This document shows positions 15,514-18,389 of a stretch of DNA of 18,389 nt, piece after piece. This DNA comes from Acetofilamentum sp. (GTDB lineage: Bacteria; Bacteroidota; Bacteroidia; Bacteroidales; JAFGUD01), in NCBI GenBank assembly GCA_020722645.1, contig DYKL01000024.1, positions 1 to 18,389 of the forward strand, written 5' to 3'. The position numbers and the translations under genes were made by a program. The notes under the pieces were generated by a model. That model was not told the DNA's origin and made no database searches. It saw only the letters and a program-made list of their open reading frames with translations. Position 1 is the stretch's first letter. Each line of letters opens with the position of its first letter.

Positions 15514-15928
15514 TGTTAAAAATTGTTCCTTTATTTCACTCCCGACAATTAAAGACGGCAGAGATGGAATTTTATGCGTAGCAGAACAATTCCATACAAT
15601 CCCTTTTGATATTAAAAGGGTTTTTTACATTTATAACCTTCACGAAAATAATGCAATCAGAGGAAAACATGCTCATCGCGAAGTTGAACAGGTTATTTTT
15701 TGCATAAGAGGTGATTTTGATATTACGCTTGATGACGGTAAAAATCAACAAACTATTAAATTACAAAAGCCCAATGAAGGGCTTTATATTGGTACTTATG
15801 TGTGGAATGTTATGACAAATTTTTCAGATGATTGTATTCTTCTCGTTTTTGCCTCCGACTTGTACAATGAATCTGAATACATCAGAGAATATGATGTTTT
15901 TATTGATGAAGTGTCGAAAATCGTTTAA
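15503..15928 (+). CDS. fdtA: dTDP-4-oxo-6-deoxyglucose 3,4-ketoisomerase (FdtA/QdtA/WxcM-like cupin)
   Basis: This 141-residue cupin has RGKHAHREVEQ at residues 53-63, the catalytic His pair (His56, His58) of FdtA-type ketoisomerases. VFYIYNL (40-46), IGTYVWNVM (96-104) and LLVFASDLYNESEYIREYDVF (113-133) complete the family pattern. Such enzymes move the keto group of dTDP-4-dehydro-6-deoxyglucose from C4 to C3, before amination to Fuc3NAc or Qui3NAc. The frame is open back to a TTG at 15494, but ATG 15503 gives the usual family length. RmlA, RmlB, an aminotransferase and an acetyltransferase are needed and absent from the window. FdtA versus QdtA stereochemistry cannot be told by eye. The stop overlaps the stop of the opposing gene. 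Confidence 0.88.
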   Translation: MTLNVKNCSFISLPTIKDGRDGILCVAEQFHTIPFDIKRVFYIYNLHENNAIRGKHAHREVEQVIFCIRGDFDITLDDGKNQQTIKLQKPNEGLYIGTYVWNVMTNFSDDCILLVFASDLYNESEYIREYDVFIDEVSKIV

Positions 15929-15937
15929 TCTTTCGAC
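15913..15937. terminator. Hairpin at overlapping convergent stop codons
   Basis: GTCGAAA (15913-15919) and TTTCGAC (15931-15937) form a 7-base perfect stem with an 11-base loop that spans both stop codons of the tail-to-tail genes. With a 2-base bulge the stem extends through GAAG/CTTC. There is no clean T-run next to it on either strand, so it would be a bidirectional terminator only of a weak or Rho-assisted type. Confidence 0.35.
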
Positions 15938-17436
15938 TTCTCAAGTATTTCTTTTTTCCTTTGTTCTGATGCTTCCGCAATTTTAAGTAATTCTTCTTCA
16001 AATTTCAGTCTTTCTTCCTCCGAATTCCATTCAATTGTGCTTTTAATTCGTTCAATCTGCTTTTCTTTGTTTACTTCCCGAAGCTTATTTGCAGTGTCTG
16101 TAAAATATTGGTGTGATGTCAGAAATTTCACCTGAATTTTATTCCAGTCGTTCAGCGTACCCATTTTATTCTGTGCTTTTAGTTCGTCATAAAGTGTGTT
16201 TGAAACCGGTATAAAGTCTATTCTTCCAAGATAATCCAAGTCAGAGTCACACATTATTCTTTCTAATGTGTTTTTTGGTTTTGGGGGCAATTCGGTAGCC
16301 ATAATTAATTCGCAAATTTTTTCAATTTGTTCGTCGGTATAGTTATATTTCGGTAGTATTTCTTTTGCAATCTGACAACCGTAATATTCGTGATTTTGGT
16401 AACTAATTGTATGTCCTGCATCGTGAAATAATGCTGCTGTTTTAAGCAGTAATATTTCTTCATCTGTTACTTTTTCGCCATAGCCAATAAGCTCAGCTTG
16501 ATTTACGACATCAATAGTATGTTTGTAGTTGTGATAATACAAGTATTCAGGGAGTTCTTTTTCAAGTTTATCAAGTATAATTTCTTGTAAATCAGCGAAT
16601 CGACGTAGTGCGTATTTAACCTGAAATGTGTGGTTAGGTATTAATCCTGTTTCATTGGGATCTTCTGAATAATCCGGTTTAAGTCTGTCCACATAATACA
16701 TTTCCAATAAACCTTCATATTTGACAGGTAAATGACCGTGATGTTCGCATTCAAAATACTCATTAACAAGCACATAGGTGTTGGCAGAGATGTTGATTTT
16801 ACCGATTTCGCTTGAAGCAGCCATTCTTGTTGCTGTATTAACAGTTTCACCTTTTAAATCATAGTTAAATTTCTTTTTTCCCGAAGCAGAAGCTTTAACA
16901 TCGCCCGTATTGATACCAAGACGGATTTCCCAGAACTCCTGTCCCATCTCATTGTATTTGTTATGTAATTTTTGAACATAGTTCGCTATTTCAACACCTG
17001 CCATAACAACATCAATCGGATTTGTAATATTTTTTACAGGTACACCACCGGCAAGCATATATGTATCTCCAATTGTTTTAATAATCTGAAGTTTGTATTT
17101 TTTTGCGACTTTATTAACATTAAAAATAATTTGGTCAAGTTCATCAATAACATCTTGTGCGTTTTTTCCTTCTGAAATTTTTTTAAATCCATGTATGTCA
17201 ATAAATAAAATTGTTACCATATTAAATTTCAGCTTTGTTTCACCAATGCTGATATTAGAATCTTGTGGTAAAAGATCGGGAGGTATCTGAGCTAAAATAT
17301 TTTCTAATTTTTCTATGTTAGCAGTAAGAACTTCTTTATTCTTTTTTAATTTTGTAACTTCTTTTAATAATTCTTGATTTTCTTTCATCAAAGAATTAAC
17401 TTTATAAATAAGGTCTTTGTGATCTATTTCTGTCAT
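15925..17436 (-). CDS. Adenylate cyclase (class III) fused to a PDE-like HD domain
   Basis: This 503-residue cytosolic protein has three parts. Residues 12-50 form a coiled coil (NSLMKENQELLKEVTKLKKN). Residues 70-252 are a class III nucleotide cyclase domain with metal ligands Asp80 (LFIDIHGF) and Asp124 (IGDTYM). Lys120 (IKTIGD) and Asp193 (NYDLKG) are the adenine-selecting pair of adenylate cyclases. Asn200 and Arg204 (GETVNTATRM) hold the transition state. Residues 296-405 are an HD phosphohydrolase domain with YHNYKHTIDV (301-310), FHDAGH (337-342), His349 and DSDLD (397-401). YHNxxH is the signature of eukaryotic-type cyclic nucleotide phosphodiesterases. The protein may therefore both make and break cAMP, or use the HD part as a sensor. 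There are no membrane segments. Confidence 0.88.
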   Translation of the reverse strand: MTEIDHKDLIYKVNSLMKENQELLKEVTKLKKNKEVLTANIEKLENILAQIPPDLLPQDSNISIGETKLKFNMVTILFIDIHGFKKISEGKNAQDVIDELDQIIFNVNKVAKKYKLQIIKTIGDTYMLAGGVPVKNITNPIDVVMAGVEIANYVQKLHNKYNEMGQEFWEIRLGINTGDVKASASGKKKFNYDLKGETVNTATRMAASSEIGKINISANTYVLVNEYFECEHHGHLPVKYEGLLEMYYVDRLKPDYSEDPNETGLIPNHTFQVKYALRRFADLQEIILDKLEKELPEYLYYHNYKHTIDVVNQAELIGYGEKVTDEEILLLKTAALFHDAGHTISYQNHEYYGCQIAKEILPKYNYTDEQIEKICELIMATELPPKPKNTLERIMCDSDLDYLGRIDFIPVSNTLYDELKAQNKMGTLNDWNKIQVKFLTSHQYFTDTANKLREVNKEKQIERIKSTIEWNSEEERLKFEEELLKIAEASEQRKKEILEKSKD

Positions 17437-17486
17437 TTGAGTTGAGTTGAAAATTAAATTTTATTTTACAAATTTTATACCGACAA
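17437..17486. promoter_or_regulatory. 50-base divergent intergenic region
   Basis: The cyclase gene (minus strand) and the O-methyltransferase gene (plus strand) start 50 bases apart, so any promoters for the two must overlap or lie inside the genes. No exact TAnnTTTG element was found on either strand. The closest is AAAATTTG on the minus strand (17465-17472), one base off consensus. Confidence 0.3.
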
Positions 17487-18113
17487 ATGAATTTTTTAAA
17501 TTATGCAATAAAAATTTCTGATACAGAACCTGAAATTCTATCGGAATTACGCCGTGAAACAAATCTTAAAGTACTAATGCCAAGAATGTTATCAGGTCAT
17601 TTTCAGGGACTTTTGCTAACTTTTTTTAGCAAGATGATTAAACCCCAAAAAATTTTGGAACTCGGAACTTATACCGGCTATTCAGCAATTTGTCTCGCTT
17701 TGGGTTTATCAGAAAATGGTAAACTCATCACTATCGAAAAAAACGATGAACTTAAAAATATTTCTCAAAGATATTTTAAAAAATCAAAACTTGATAAAAA
17801 AATTTTACAACTTTTTGGTGATGCAAAAGAAATTTTGAACAAAATTGATGATTTATTTGACATCGTTTTCATTGATGCAGACAAAAGAGAGTACCTTTTG
17901 TACTATAACTTAGTTTTTGATAAAGTTAAAAATGGTGGATATATTTTTGCAGATAATGTTTTCTGGAATGGTAAAGTATTAAACGAAGTTGAAAAAAATG
18001 ATGAATATACAAAGGGGGTTATTGATTTCAATAATTTTATAAAGCAAGATGAAAGAGTAGAAAAAATAACTCTTCCGCTTCGCGACGGGCTTATGTTAAT
18101 CAGAAAGAAATAG
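17487..18113 (+). CDS. O-methyltransferase, COMT-like (SAM-dependent)
   Basis: This 208-residue class I methyltransferase is of the metal-dependent catechol/caffeoyl-CoA O-methyltransferase type. Motif I, ILELGTYTGYS, is at residues 56-66, and KLITIEKNDE at 79-88 ends with the ribose-binding acid. FIDADKREY at 128-136 and ADNVFWNGKV at 155-164 provide the metal ligands Asp130 and Asp156-Asn157 together with Lys133. The C-terminus RDGLMLIRK matches the usual family end. Bacteroidota genomes commonly carry one such gene with unknown small-molecule substrate. It is read away from the cyclase gene and shows no obvious link to the sugar pathway. Confidence 0.92.
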   Translation: MNFLNYAIKISDTEPEILSELRRETNLKVLMPRMLSGHFQGLLLTFFSKMIKPQKILELGTYTGYSAICLALGLSENGKLITIEKNDELKNISQRYFKKSKLDKKILQLFGDAKEILNKIDDLFDIVFIDADKREYLLYYNLVFDKVKNGGYIFADNVFWNGKVLNEVEKNDEYTKGVIDFNNFIKQDERVEKITLPLRDGLMLIRKK

Positions 18114-18389
18114 ATGAGTTTTTATTATTGCAGCTGAAAAATATGCCTTTTTGTTGCCCGAAGGATTGATTTGATAAACGTGCAATTTGTACATCTGTTG
18201 CTAAATCGTCCTATTCAAATTAGCTTTTTATACTAGACGGATTTGTAACGGATGTTTGCCCGAAAAAACAAGTTAAGTCTCTGTATATAAATAAAATGAC
18301 AGAAAAAAAGTATTTTTTTGTGGTCAATAATTGTTTTATATCGGAACTTACTTTTAAAAAGCGTGGATTTACAGGGCTTTGCTGCTGAT
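18114..18389. other. Terminal 276 bases without a convincing gene
   Basis: No frame longer than about 30 codons fits here. An ATG at 18296 opens 30 codons to a TGA at 18386-18388, but the peptide (beginning MTEKKYFFVVNN, ending GLCC) matches nothing recognised. The hexamer ACGGAT occurs twice within 20 bases (around 18237 and 18249), and TTGCCCGAA/TTTGCCCGAA occurs twice (around 18152 and 18255). The base composition is more mixed than in the rest of the window. It may be the edge of a repeat or decayed element. Confidence 0.3.

Noticed and set aside
16972..17290. Plus-strand frames opposite the cyclase domain
   Set aside because: They mirror conserved cyclase codons on the other strand; Cys/Asn/Ile-rich translation without any motif.
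1..18389. CRISPR array, tRNA, rRNA or insertion sequence
   Set aside because: No regularly spaced repeats, no cloverleaf-like or CCA-ended segments, no ribosomal RNA sequence and no transposase frame were seen on either strand.

Overview
The window looks like a chromosomal piece of an AT-rich member of the Bacteroidota. By eye it is roughly 70% A+T, the genes lack Shine-Dalgarno leaders, and two intergenic regions carry good matches to the Bacteroidetes sigma-factor promoter (TTTG, 19-20 bases, TAnnTTTG). No rRNA, tRNA, CRISPR array or insertion sequence is visible. Most of the window is a surface-polysaccharide (O-antigen or capsule type) locus read on the + strand.

Layout. At 1-147 lies the tail of an upstream gene that resembles the C-terminus of a glycosyltransferase. 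It is followed by a LOG-family nucleotide phosphoribohydrolase (256-966). A tightly packed set then runs from 1196 to 6652: glucose-1-phosphate cytidylyltransferase, CDP-glucose 4,6-dehydratase, a small RmlC-like epimerase, an extended SDR reductase/epimerase, a GT4 glycosyltransferase and a CgeB-type glycosyltransferase. The first four overlap or nearly touch and together form a plausible route from glucose-1-phosphate to a CDP-6-deoxyhexose. The two glycosyltransferases may transfer it.

At 6831-8214 a two-gene AbiEi/AbiEii type IV toxin-antitoxin (abortive infection) module with its own promoter interrupts the sugar genes. After about 300 non-coding bases, which hold a possible glycosyltransferase stub, the polysaccharide genes resume: a glycosyltransferase (8514-9647), an AsnB-type amidotransferase, a non-hydrolysing UDP-GlcNAc 2-epimerase, and a multi-spanning Wzy-like polymerase (12585-13934). 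A degenerate copy of a methyltransferase start (13945-14019) lies directly in front of an intact SAM methyltransferase (14140-14871).

The next pair has its own promoter and overlaps: a Uma2/DUF820 nuclease-fold protein (14917-15513) and an FdtA/QdtA-type dTDP-sugar 3,4-ketoisomerase (15503-15928). The ketoisomerase ends tail-to-tail, with stop codons overlapping, against a minus-strand gene (15925-17436). That gene fuses a class III adenylate cyclase domain to an HD domain carrying a eukaryotic-PDE-like YHNxxH motif. A COMT-like O-methyltransferase (17487-18113) diverges from it. The last 276 bases hold no convincing gene.

The items most worth a second look are the cyclase-HD(PDE-like) fusion, the AbiE module inside a glycan locus, the gene stubs that precede intact relatives, and the Uma2/FdtA coupling. 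All function calls rest on motifs read by eye, with no database search.
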